A stretch of DNA of 14,251 nt from an uncultured Erysipelotrichaceae bacterium. GTDB lineage: Bacteria; Bacillota_I; Bacilli_A; RFN20; CAG-826. The notes below the pieces were generated by a model, which was given only the letters and a program-made list of their open reading frames with translations, was not told where the DNA came from and searched no databases. A program made the position numbers and the translations under genes. Of the stretch, positions 1 through 7,329 are shown piece after piece. The first letter of the stretch is position 1; each line of letters begins with the position of its first letter. The DNA lies in the NCBI GenBank assembly GCA_902793515.1, contig CADBDO010000015.1, positions 1 to 14,251 on the forward strand. The letters run 5' to 3'.

Positions 1-1
1 T

Positions 2-292
2 ATAACCTACCTTACTGACAGCGTTTATGTGACATTCACCCTTTCTTTTTCAGAAGAGCTTAATAAAAAAGGCTTTTCACACCTAATGGTTTTGGAAAAA
101 GAGCATCCTAACCTTTTAACGGAGCAAGCTTTGGAACAACAAAACTGGCTCATGGATGGCAAACTCGAGTTTCGTATTCCATTAAGGAATCAAGATGAGG
201 AAGAGGCGTTCAAAACCGTCTATGTCTTGAATCATGACATCAGGGTTGATGACGCTTTCCTAAATGGTTTGGCTCCGTTTTGTGATGATTAG
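2..292 (+). CDS. Unrecognised protein, C-terminal part (5' end outside window)
   Basis: The frame is open from base 2 to a TAG at 290-292, giving 96 residues. A GTG at 29 could be read as a start, but nothing resembling a ribosome site precedes it and the frame stays open upstream, so this is probably the tail of a longer gene. The visible part is acidic and soluble, with alternating charged and aromatic stretches (residues around KLEFRIPL and KTVYVLNHDIRVDD suggest beta strands). There is no membrane segment, cysteine cluster or motif I can name. A bidirectional terminator follows and separates it from the convergent peptidase gene. That this frame is coding is fairly likely; its function is unknown. 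Confidence 0.55.
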   Translation: MTYLTDSVYVTFTLSFSEELNKKGFSHLMVLEKEHPNLLTEQALEQQNWLMDGKLEFRIPLRNQDEEEAFKTVYVLNHDIRVDDAFLNGLAPFCDD

Positions 293-311
293 TTCCGCTT
301 GCTTTTTTCAA

Positions 312-371
312 AAAAGAAAACGCCCATCTCCTTCGAATGCGAGGGTTTTGCTGGGCGTTTTTTGTTTTTTT
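312..371. terminator. Bidirectional intrinsic terminator
   Basis: A perfect 10-bp stem is formed by AAAACGCCCA (317-326) and TGGGCGTTTT (352-361). It is followed by a T-rich run on the plus strand (to 370) and flanked by an A-rich run that serves as a T-tract on the minus strand. It lies between the convergent end of the first gene and the end of the M13 peptidase gene, so it probably stops transcription from both sides. Confidence 0.85.
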
Positions 372-377
372 GATTGG

Positions 378-2274
378 TTACCAGATGCAGATACGCTTCT
401 CAGGAGCGATATACATCTTGTCGGTCTCTTTGACGTCGAAGGTCTTATACCATTCCTCGAAGTTACGTGGCTGCATGTTCGCTCTAAGGACGACAGGGGA
501 GTGAACGTCGACTGAGAGGAGGAGCTTAAGGTATTCAGGCCTTCCCTTCATGCACCAGATTCTTCCCCAGTTCTTGAAGTAGGCTTCATAGTCGGCGTCT
601 TTCATCGTGGACATGATCTCAAGGGTGACGGCCATGCCTGGCGATGTTCTCACTGACGACGAGTTCGCCAGAGACTTTGCCTCCATTGATCTCGATGCCA
701 TCGAACTGCTCGATCATGCCTTTGGTGAGCTCTTTGAACTTCTTATAGTCCTCTTCGGTCCACCAATTGGCGAGGTTGCCATTCTCATCGCACTGGGCGC
801 CATTGTTATCGAAAGCGTGGCTGATTTCGTGTCCGATGACGGCACCGATGCCACCGAGGTTCTCTTCTCTCTTTTGCTTGATGCTATAGAAAGGGGCTTG
901 GAGGATGGCGGCAGGGAAGGTGATGTCGTTGGCGCTTGGGTTATAGCAAGCGTTGACGAGGTGTCCTGGCATTCCCCATTCGCCTCTATCGACTGGCTTA
1001 TAAAGTTTCTCTAAAGCGTGCTTCTCTGACTGAACGCCGATCTTGTCGAGCATGTCGTAATAGGAATCATTTGGATCGACCTTAAGCTCATCGTAGAATG
1101 GGTCGGCTTTGTCAGGATAACCCATCTTGATCTTCATGGTGGAAAGCTTAAGGATGGCTTTTTCTTTGGTCTTTTCCTCTAAGAAGGTGTTCTTAGCGAT
1201 TCTCTTCTTATAGGTCTCAATGATCTCTTTGACCATCTCGATGACGTCGGCTTTCGCTTCTTCGCCGAAGTATTTCTGGCCATAGTAGATGCCGACGACC
1301 TCGCTGAAGGTGCCGCTTGCGACCTTGTAGGCGTATTTCTCTAGGGCAGGGCTCTTTGGGTTGCCAGAGAGGGCTCTAGAATATTTGCCAGCGATGAATC
1401 TCATCTCTTCGGTTAAGCAACCGGCGTTGCTAAGCAAGCATCTGACATAGGCCCATTTCTTATAGGTCTCGAAAGTGGATTCGTTCCAGACTTCTTTGAG
1501 TTCCTTGATGGCCTTTGGCTCATAGACGATGATCTGCTCTGGGAGCTTATCGCCATAGAGTTCGGTCATGAACTTCTTGAAATCGAATGGGGCAAGGAGG
1601 GAGCAAACCTCATCGAACTTCATTGGGTTGTAGTTGGCGATATAGTCCGCCCACTCGAGTTGGCTCTTCGCGTGTTTGGCGACTTCTTTGTCGTAAGCGA
1701 GAGTGGCTTCGATATAGTCTTCTTGCTCTTCTTTGCTTAAATCAGTGTAAGCAAGAAGCTCTAAGGCCATCTCTTTATAGACCTTAAGAAGCTCTGGTCC
1801 TTGTTTGTTATCTTCCGCGTAGTAAGTGGTGTCAGGAAGGATGGTTGAAGATCCAGTCAAGATGAAGGAGTGGGCTAAGCTGTTCTTCATATCGACATCG
1901 ACGCCATAGTTGAATGGAAGGCGCATTCCTTTGAGAGAAAGGGCGTGCGCTTTCTCATTTAATTCGGCGATGCTTTTGATGCTTTGGATGACGTGAAGGT
2001 CTTTGAGGATTGGCTTAATGCCATCTTCATCTCTCTTCTTGGTGTTCATCGCGGCTTTATAGATGGCGATGGCTTTGCCAAAGTTCTCGTTTGGAATCTC
2101 TTCTTTGCCTTCCGCCATATCTTTGAAGAGCTTCATGAGCATCTTCTCAAGGGCGATATCGAGGTCAGCGAATCCGCCGACGCTTGAACGGTCTTCAGGG
2201 ATGACGGCCTTCTCAAGCCATTCACCATTCACGAAGTGGTATAAATCGTCCTGTATTCTTAATTTGTTTTCCAT
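378..2274 (-). pseudogene. pepO: M13-family (neprilysin/PepO-like) zinc metallopeptidase, frameshifted
   Basis: M13 enzymes are zinc endopeptidases that cleave oligopeptides. The N-terminal piece (start ATG at 2274) opens with the typical QDDLYHFVNGEWL block. It carries the zinc motif HEISH at about residues 482-486, followed by AFDNNGAQ, and then reaches SENIA, whose Glu is the third zinc ligand. The reading frame then breaks at 636-639. The C-terminal piece continues in another frame (MAVTLEIM... to the family-typical end KRICIW, TAA at 378-380). Families of this type have ENIAD-x-GG here, so about 8 bases coding for D-x-G seem to be missing, including the Asp of ExxxD. As sequenced, translation stops at 619 after a few missense residues. 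Repaired, the protein would be about 630 residues, the normal size. There is no signal peptide, so it would be cytoplasmic. A TTG at 2310 is an alternative start with its own AGGAGG; the ATG fits the family N-terminus better. Confidence 0.88.
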
Positions 2275-2309
2275 GTGTTTTCTTTCTCCTCCTATTGGAG
2301 CCGCTTTCA

Positions 2310-2337
2310 ATGGTATCGCCTCCTATTTCTTATTCAA
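2310..2337 (-). promoter_or_regulatory. Possible promoter of the M13 peptidase gene
   Basis: On the minus strand, TTGAAT (2332-2337) and TACCAT (2310-2315) are 16 bases apart, which would start RNA near 2303. Two AGGAGG sequences lie in this leader, at 2319-2324 and 2288-2293 (plus-strand coordinates). The first is 8 bases before a TTG at 2310, the second 13 bases before the ATG at 2274. If this promoter is used, the TTG start is excluded, because it overlaps the -10. The match is moderate. Confidence 0.35.
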
Positions 2338-2378
2338 GAAATATCTTTTTATTGCCCATTAAGATATATTAATTGAGT

Positions 2379-3551
2379 ATGAACAAATTCTTGGCAGAGC
2401 CATCTCCGCTTAAACGCATAGCCTCCTATTTCGTCGATTTGATTTTGGTTTTGACGATCGGGATGCTTCTTTTTGCCACCCTTGGCGAGAAGGTGATCGG
2501 CAAAGCCTTAGGCGCGGATGAGGCAAGCAAGAACGCGAGTGATTTCGCTGTCGCCAGCGGACTTGCCTACTATGGCGAGGAAGTCGGCCCATCCATCTAT
2601 GAATACAAAGCCTCCGGTAACGAAAACGGCAAGAAAGGATATGAGGCCTATCTTGACCATGTCTGGTATTACTACACGGAATTCCTTAATGTCGCGAAGA
2701 ACCCTAACGACAAAGTCGTCGGAAGGAAGACGAGCGACGGCAAAGACTTCGTAAGCGATGACTATTACCGTTTCTTCTTTGAGAGATGCATGGGTTTTGC
2801 AGGGGATTCCGCGAATTCCAACCCATATTTTGATTACGCTAGAGAAGGGGAGAACGTTCTCCTTCACTCCAAACCTGTCCTCAATTCCGAATATCAGGCT
2901 AAGGTCGATAGCAATGACGAAGAGGCTTTGACGAAGCTTCTCAAATACTTCTTCAATGCTGACTCAGCCGATCAAACGGGTCTCTATTTTGATGCGATCA
3001 AAGACATGAAGGGCCCTCTATATAACAAAGCCTCGGTCCAAACCTATTACCAAGAGCAGGCTACCCGCTACTCCATGGCGGCTTGGGGAAGTGAGGCCAT
3101 CACCGTCATGCCTATCGTTTTGGCCTTCTTCCTCATCGTCCCTCTTTGCCGCAAAGACGGAGAGAGCGTAGGCAAGCTCATCTTCGGCATCAAAGTCGTG
3201 GGTGCAGAGGGATTTAGAATCAACAAGCTCCAAAGGGTCATGAGACCACTTCTTGTCACCCTTCTACATTTGGCCGCTTTAATCCCGAATGTCGGAATTG
3301 GACTCGCCATCTATTTCATCGGCGCAGTCGTCTCCTTCCTCATGATGGCCTTAGGCAAGAAGAGGATGAACATCCACGAAAGAATCACCCGCACGATCGT
3401 GGTCGACAAGAAACGCTCAATCATCTTTAATAGCCTCCATGACAAATCCCTTTATATGGAGAAGCATAATCTCGACGAGAAAGGAAACCCTCTTGTGAGC
3501 GTTTCGGAAGTCGAAGGGGAACCGACCGTCAATCTAACGAAGGAAGAATAA
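2379..3551 (+). CDS. RDD-family membrane protein with a large inserted domain
   Basis: RDD proteins are polytopic membrane proteins of mostly unknown, presumably transport-related, function. The N-terminus has the family's charged helix (Arg13 and Asp20 in KRIASYFVD), with a first membrane segment at about residues 18-35. The conserved block DGESVGKLIFGIKVV follows a second helix (about 240-257), then two more helices (about 288-326) and a charged C-terminal tail. Between helices 1 and 2 lie about 200 residues rich in Tyr, Phe and acidic residues, where ordinary members have a short loop. ATG at 2379 is chosen. A TTG two codons upstream (2373) is possible, but neither has a ribosome site; a -10-like TATATT (2365-2370) sits just ahead. 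It overlaps the next gene by one base, so the two are probably co-transcribed. Confidence 0.8.
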   Translation: MNKFLAEPSPLKRIASYFVDLILVLTIGMLLFATLGEKVIGKALGADEASKNASDFAVASGLAYYGEEVGPSIYEYKASGNENGKKGYEAYLDHVWYYYTEFLNVAKNPNDKVVGRKTSDGKDFVSDDYYRFFFERCMGFAGDSANSNPYFDYAREGENVLLHSKPVLNSEYQAKVDSNDEEALTKLLKYFFNADSADQTGLYFDAIKDMKGPLYNKASVQTYYQEQATRYSMAAWGSEAITVMPIVLAFFLIVPLCRKDGESVGKLIFGIKVVGAEGFRINKLQRVMRPLLVTLLHLAALIPNVGIGLAIYFIGAVVSFLMMALGKKRMNIHERITRTIVVDKKRSIIFNSLHDKSLYMEKHNLDEKGNPLVSVSEVEGEPTVNLTKEE

Positions 3552-3979
3552 TGAACAAGAAAAGCAAATCCCTCTTCATAGCCTCATGCGTCACCTTCTT
3601 TTTGCCTTTGGCCTTGGCCATTCCTTTTTTGGCCATCGTCCTTTCAAAAGGCGGAGACGTCTTGACGATCATCGCGATGGTGGCCTCCCTCCTTCCAAGC
3701 GTCCTTCTTTTCCTCTTCGTCCCTCTAGCGAAACGCCATTACTACAAGAAGAAGGAAGAAAGAGGCCAAAGGAAGATCGCCCTCATCATCACCGCGATTC
3801 AGTGCGGTGCGCCTTTGCTCATCGAACTCATCTGCTTCATCGCCTTGGTTGAATCGCTTTCGGCCTATCCTTCCCTTTTGGTCATCAGGATCCTTTATCT
3901 CATCTCCTACATTCCGTTCCTTGTGCTGAATATCCTTTTCTGGCTGTCTTTCCCAAAAGAGGAAGAAAAGGAAGTATAG
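3551..3979 (+). CDS. Small four-helix membrane protein, function unknown
   Basis: The protein has 142 residues with four predicted hydrophobic segments (about 8-29, 36-57, 75-96 and 105-132). A basic cytoplasmic loop follows segment 2 (KRHYYKKKEERGQRK) and the tail is acidic and charged. I recognise no family motif, and the EAA loop of ABC permeases is not visible. The ATG overlaps the TAA of the RDD gene (shared base 3551), with GGAAG a few bases upstream, so translation is likely coupled. It sits between the RDD gene and an ABC ATPase, 7 bases from the latter, which suggests a partner in the same membrane complex; this is inference. Confidence 0.75.
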   Translation: MNKKSKSLFIASCVTFFLPLALAIPFLAIVLSKGGDVLTIIAMVASLLPSVLLFLFVPLAKRHYYKKKEERGQRKIALIITAIQCGAPLLIELICFIALVESLSAYPSLLVIRILYLISYIPFLVLNILFWLSFPKEEEKEV

Positions 3980-3986
3980 TTAATCT

Positions 3987-4712
3987 ATGGAAATCGTCCT
4001 CAAGAATCTCTCATACGCGTATAATGGCGAGTCTTTAGCGGTCAACGACCTCTCTTTGGATATCAAAGATGGGACGATGTTAGGCCTTCTTGGCCCTTCG
4101 GGATGCGGCAAGACCACCCTCCTTAACCTCATCAGCGGTCTCCTAACACCTGATTCGGGAGAAGTCTATTTCGGTAGTGAGAACGTCACCTCTCTTCCTC
4201 CGGAGAAAAGAGGGATCGGCTATGTTTTCCAGAATCACGCTTTATATCCTCATATGAGCGTCTATGACAACATCAAATACCCTCTTCTTGCCCTCAAGGA
4301 TAAATCACTCACCGAGGAAGAGATGGACAAGAGAATCAAAGAGATTGCCTCACTTGTTCAAATCGACACGCTCTTAAAGAAGAAACCTAATGAGCTTTCT
4401 GGCGGCGAGATGCAAAGAGTGGCCATCGCCCGTGCGCTTGTGAAGAAACCGCACATCCTTCTTCTTGATGAGCCTCTTTCATCTTTAGATGCCTACTTGA
4501 GGAAGCAGACCGCCAAAGAGATCAGAAGAATCCAGCAGGAGACGAAGATCACGACCGTCTTCGTTACCCATGATCAAAGAGAGGCCATGAGCATTTCCGA
4601 TGAGGTCGCCATCATGAATAAAGGCGCGCTCATCCAAAAAGGAAAGCCAGAAGAGGTCATGGAAAAGCCGTGCTCTGACTTTGTCAGGGAGTTTCTCCTA
4701 GTCGATAATTAA
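3987..4712 (+). CDS. ABC transporter ATP-binding protein, MalK/UgpC/PotA-like, NBD only
   Basis: This is the ATPase subunit that would energise a membrane transporter. All nucleotide-binding motifs are intact: Walker A GPSGCGKT (36-43), Q-loop Gln82 in YVFQNHALYPH, signature LSGGE (137-141), Walker B ILLLDE (157-162), D-loop SSLDA and H-loop His195. The NHALYPHMSVYDNIKYPL block is the one seen in sugar and polyamine importers of the MalK/UgpC/PotA type. At 241 residues it ends right after the nucleotide-binding domain, so the C-terminal TOBE/regulatory domain of full-length MalK-like proteins (about 360 residues) is absent. No permease or binding protein of the usual kind is adjacent. The two upstream membrane proteins are the only nearby partners. 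It may instead serve transporters elsewhere, as MsmK does in streptococci. A GGAAG lies 12 bases before the ATG, and a TATAGT ends 6 bases before it. Confidence 0.88.
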   Translation: MEIVLKNLSYAYNGESLAVNDLSLDIKDGTMLGLLGPSGCGKTTLLNLISGLLTPDSGEVYFGSENVTSLPPEKRGIGYVFQNHALYPHMSVYDNIKYPLLALKDKSLTEEEMDKRIKEIASLVQIDTLLKKKPNELSGGEMQRVAIARALVKKPHILLLDEPLSSLDAYLRKQTAKEIRRIQQETKITTVFVTHDQREAMSISDEVAIMNKGALIQKGKPEEVMEKPCSDFVREFLLVDN

Positions 4713-4720
4713 TGTTGTTC

Positions 4721-4749
4721 TTGAACGATTTGACCTATTGATATATCAT
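4721..4749 (+). promoter_or_regulatory. Promoter of tRNA-Lys
   Basis: TTGAAC (4721-4726) and TATCAT (4744-4749) are exactly 17 bases apart. Initiation would fall at about 4756, only a few bases before the mature tRNA at 4760. This gives the tRNA its own transcription start downstream of the ABC ATPase gene. Confidence 0.6.
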
Positions 4750-4759
4750 TATTCGCGCT

Positions 4760-4835
<76 letters not shown>

Positions 4836-4847
4836 AAACGAAAGAAT

Positions 4848-4877
4848 GCCTGTCTGCGATTGCGACAGGCTTTTTCT
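4848..4877 (+). terminator. Intrinsic terminator after tRNA-Lys
   Basis: A perfect 7-bp stem of GCCTGTC (4848-4854) and GACAGGC (4864-4870) is followed by TTTTTCTTT. It starts 12 bases after the tRNA's CCA end. Confidence 0.85.
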
Positions 4878-5052
4878 TTGGAAATAGCAGGGGGAATCCC
4901 TTAAATATCTCATAAATCGGTTTACGCGTACGCGCACGTAGACCCACGTTGGATTGCTACAAAATGTAAAATATTTTCATTTTATTGAATAAACTTTCAG
5001 TTTAGTCAATGTTAAAAAATGTCAATTCCAGCAAATAAATTGTCTAACCATA
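4878..5052. other. Gene-free A+T-rich spacer with structured elements
   Basis: No credible coding frame is visible here. Three things stand out. First, an 18-base run of strictly alternating pyrimidine and purine bases rich in CG steps lies at 4923-4940. Second, a 10-bp palindrome AAAATATTTT lies at 4968-4977. Third, there is an inverted repeat ATTGAATAAAC / GTTTAGTCAAT at 4984-4994 and 5000-5010, with a 5-base loop and one mismatch. The last could be an operator or hairpin acting on the lipoprotein promoter; none has a known role. Confidence 0.5.
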
Positions 5053-5081
5053 TTGAAAATGGTTTGGAAACGCTTTAACAT
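5053..5081 (+). promoter_or_regulatory. Probable promoter of the lipoprotein gene with overlapping AACGCT palindrome
   Basis: TTGAAA (5053-5058) and TAACAT (5076-5081) are 17 bases apart, placing the RNA start near 5088 and a leader of about 90 bases before the ATG. The spacer holds TGGAAACGCTTTAA (5065-5078), a near-palindrome that resembles the CcpA cre consensus with two mismatches. A repressor bound there would block RNA polymerase. This assignment is an inference from sequence alone. Confidence 0.45.
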
Positions 5082-5085
5082 AAAG

Positions 5086-5130
5086 CAGGCATAAGACTGG
5101 TTACATATAGACTGAACCTTTTTATACCTG
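5086..5130 (+). promoter_or_regulatory. Hairpin in the 5' leader of the lipoprotein mRNA
   Basis: CAGGCATAA (5086-5094) pairs with TTATACCTG (5122-5130) with a single C-A mismatch. Inside it GGTT (5099-5102) pairs with AACC (5115-5118) around a 12-base loop, separated from the outer stem by a 4x3 internal loop. No U-tract follows, so it is not an ordinary terminator. It would lie at the extreme 5' end of the predicted transcript, where such hairpins often stabilise mRNA; it matches no riboswitch I know. Confidence 0.4.
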
Positions 5131-5177
5131 TTTTGCAAACTAGATTGAATTCTAATTATTGAAAGGAGCATTAATCT

Positions 5178-7217
5178 ATGAAGCATTCAAAATTCTTAGG
5201 CGTATTGGCTGCGACCTTATGCTTAGGTTTGGGAGCTTTGGCCTCCTGTGATGGTGGAAACACCAACCCAGACGCCAGCACCTCCGAGAAACACAAGCAC
5301 AAAGCTGCCGAAGGCGCCGAGTGGAAAGCCGACGACAACAATCACTGGCACGAATGTGAGGCTGGCGATGGCGCTCAAGTCGACAAAGCCAAACACACCG
5401 CTGATGAGACCAAGACCAAGATCACCAAAGCGGCTACCTGCACCGAAGCTGGCACTGCAGAAGAGACCTGCAAAGTCTGCGGTAAGAAATATACCGCGAC
5501 CATCAAGGCTACTGGCCACACCTATGCAAAGGGCGATGACGGCGAAGATGTCGTCACCTGGACCAAACAAGCCACTTGTACCGAAGCTGGCGAAGGCACC
5601 AAAGAGTGCACCGTCTGCCACGAAAAGACCGCTGTCACCAAAGAAGCTCTTGGCCACACCTATGAGCAAGAGAACGGCGAAGACAAGGTCACCTGGACCA
5701 AACAAGCCACTTGTACCGAAGCTGGTGTTGGTGAAAAAGAGTGCACCCGCTGCCACGAAAAAGAGACTGTCACCAAAGAAGCTCTTGGCCACGATATCCA
5801 CTTAGCGGAAGATACAGGCGAGCCAGAAGCTGGCAAAGCCAAAGTTCGTATGTACGAATGCAGCCGCTGCGATGTTTCTTACTTCGGCTTCAAAGCTACC
5901 GAAGTCACCGAGGCTTCCCGCGGTCACTTAACCTTCACCGGTACTGGTGAAGATGCTGGCGCTTCCTTCTGGGGACGTCCAATCGGAAACGCTCTTGCCT
6001 TAGACGAAAACGGAACCTCCGTCAACCAGCAGGGTGACGAATGTGTCTACGACGTCGATGAGACCGGCGACTTCTTCGAGTATGTCTTCGATCTTAACGC
6101 TGAACAGGTTGCCTCTATTGGCAAATGCAGACTCTACTGCGAAGCCAGCGCTGCTAACTACCTCTCCGGTGACTTCTGGGGACGTGATCAGCAAGGCACT
6201 GACTGGACCCGTGGTTACTACATCGATGGAGCCGAAGACCACGTCGAGAAAGATGCCACCACTGGCGAAACCACTATGATCCAGGACAACACCACTGCTT
6301 CCAGAGAAACCCCAAGCACTGCTGGTGTTCCAGAAACCCTTGAAGACGGCACCACTCCAAAGATGGTTGCTAAAGGCAAAGCCATCACTGACGCCCGTTA
6401 CATCCTTTATGTTGACGGCGAAGTCAAACAGTTCGAATCCATGACCGATATCCCAGCCACCGTTAGCAAAGGCACCCAGAAAGATACCTACGTCATGCCA
6501 TACACCTTCGAATCCCTCAAGGTTGGTGAAAACAGAATCAGCTTACGTATGGCTGGTGGTTACAGATCAACCTTCTACAACTTCACCTTCAGACACGTTG
6601 AAGATGCCGAACCAACTGAACCAGAGACTCCAGCTCACGTTCACGATTTCAGCACTGAGACTCCAGTCGCTGCCAAAGCCGACGGCTATGTCGCCTACAG
6701 AACCGCTGAATGCGCTGAAGACCACGCCAAAGCTATCAAAATCCGTGCTTTAGACGGCACCCTTGCTTCCGGTTCCTCTTTCAAGACCGGTGGTGCCGAT
6801 GACGCCAACTGGATGAAACTCAAGGCCGACACCAACAGTGTCAGCTACAAGTTTGACTACACCGGAACTGCTACAACCGCTAAGCTCTATCAGTTCGCTT
6901 ACATGGATGGCTGGACCACTCAGGCCAACCAAGATGCTACCTACCAGACCAACGGAAGTGGCTCTGCTAGCGGATGCAACTTCGGTATCAAGTGGAATAA
7001 TGCTGAGATGACCATCGACGCAACTGCTAAAGCCACTTCTTATTCTGAGCTTCTCAAGAACGCCACCTACGTGGTTGCTGACAGCACCAGAATCTCCAAG
7101 GCTGACCTTGTCTTAATTGGCGACGTCAACTTAGCTAATGGTGACAACACTTTCACCTACACCAGAAATGGCAGCTTGAACATGCTCGTCAAAGACTTCG
7201 TTATCGTCATCGGATAA
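5178..7217 (+). CDS. Large surface lipoprotein with CxxC repeats and two CBM-like domains
   Basis: A type II signal peptide ends in the lipobox LASC, so Cys24 would be lipidated and the protein anchored outside the membrane. After a linker comes a WKADDNNHWHEC block (49-60). Three repeats of about 45 residues follow (roughly 83-205), each with the pattern TC-x3-G-x5-C-x2-C and ending in GH: cysteines 88/98/101, 134/144/147 and 179/189/192, with a further CxxC pair at 228/231. This pattern occurs in many surface proteins of gut Firmicutes. The rest looks like two beta-rich segments (about 235-475 and 490-679), both ending in an LxxGxNxxxxR... strand pattern like carbohydrate-binding modules; ligands are unknown. 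The ATG has AAAGGAG 12 bases upstream. It is monocistronic, with its own promoter and terminator, and probably strongly expressed. A glycan-binding or cell-envelope role is inference. Confidence 0.88.
   Translation: MKHSKFLGVLAATLCLGLGALASCDGGNTNPDASTSEKHKHKAAEGAEWKADDNNHWHECEAGDGAQVDKAKHTADETKTKITKAATCTEAGTAEETCKVCGKKYTATIKATGHTYAKGDDGEDVVTWTKQATCTEAGEGTKECTVCHEKTAVTKEALGHTYEQENGEDKVTWTKQATCTEAGVGEKECTRCHEKETVTKEALGHDIHLAEDTGEPEAGKAKVRMYECSRCDVSYFGFKATEVTEASRGHLTFTGTGEDAGASFWGRPIGNALALDENGTSVNQQGDECVYDVDETGDFFEYVFDLNAEQVASIGKCRLYCEASAANYLSGDFWGRDQQGTDWTRGYYIDGAEDHVEKDATTGETTMIQDNTTASRETPSTAGVPETLEDGTTPKMVAKGKAITDARYILYVDGEVKQFESMTDIPATVSKGTQKDTYVMPYTFESLKVGENRISLRMAGGYRSTFYNFTFRHVEDAEPTEPETPAHVHDFSTETPVAAKADGYVAYRTAECAEDHAKAIKIRALDGTLASGSSFKTGGADDANWMKLKADTNSVSYKFDYTGTATTAKLYQFAYMDGWTTQANQDATYQTNGSGSASGCNFGIKWNNAEMTIDATAKATSYSELLKNATYVVADSTRISKADLVLIGDVNLANGDNTFTYTRNGSLNMLVKDFVIVIG
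5553..5792 (+). repeat. Tandem 135-bp coding repeat in the lipoprotein gene
   Basis: Two consecutive units spaced exactly 135 bases apart share long identical stretches. One of about 38 bases starts at 5553 and 5688, and one of 24 bases starts at 5634 and 5769. A more diverged copy lies upstream from about 5424, offset by 138 bases. Each unit encodes one CxxC repeat. Near-identity at third codon positions indicates recent duplication or gene conversion. Confidence 0.85.
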
Positions 7218-7249
7218 TTAATCCCTGATTTAGCGAAAGACAATAATTA

Positions 7250-7279
7250 ACGGGCCCCGTAAAACGGGCCCGTTTTTTT
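7250..7279 (+). terminator. Intrinsic terminator of the lipoprotein gene
   Basis: The 8-bp G+C-rich stem ACGGGCCC (7250-7257) / GGGCCCGT (7266-7273) is followed by seven T residues (7273-7279). It lies 33 bases after the stop codon. Confidence 0.92.
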
Positions 7280-7329
7280 GTGCCTCCAAATTCCTTTCTA
7301 GAAAGAAGGATATTCGGTAGAATATTTCT

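Noticed and set aside
264..515. Small plus-strand open frame across the first terminator
   Set aside because: It crosses a strong terminator hairpin, is antisense to the peptidase C-terminus, and has no ribosome site or recognisable product.
619..702. Reading the peptidase frameshift as a recoded TGA codon
   Set aside because: Translating through the TGA in the same frame gives sequence unlike the family. The homologous C-terminus is in a different frame, so bases are missing rather than a codon reassigned.
5086..5130. Terminator or attenuator before the lipoprotein gene
   Set aside because: The stem is A+T-rich with a mismatch and internal loop, and is followed by TTTTGCAAAC rather than a run of T, so termination is not expected.
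5553..5792. Possible CRISPR-like or satellite repeat
   Set aside because: The repeats are adjacent, 135 bases long, in phase with the reading frame and coding for protein; there are no spacers.
5223..5801. Minus- and plus-strand open frames over the lipoprotein repeats, with internally repeated products
   Set aside because: The repetition simply mirrors the 135-bp DNA repeat of the real gene; they have no start signals.
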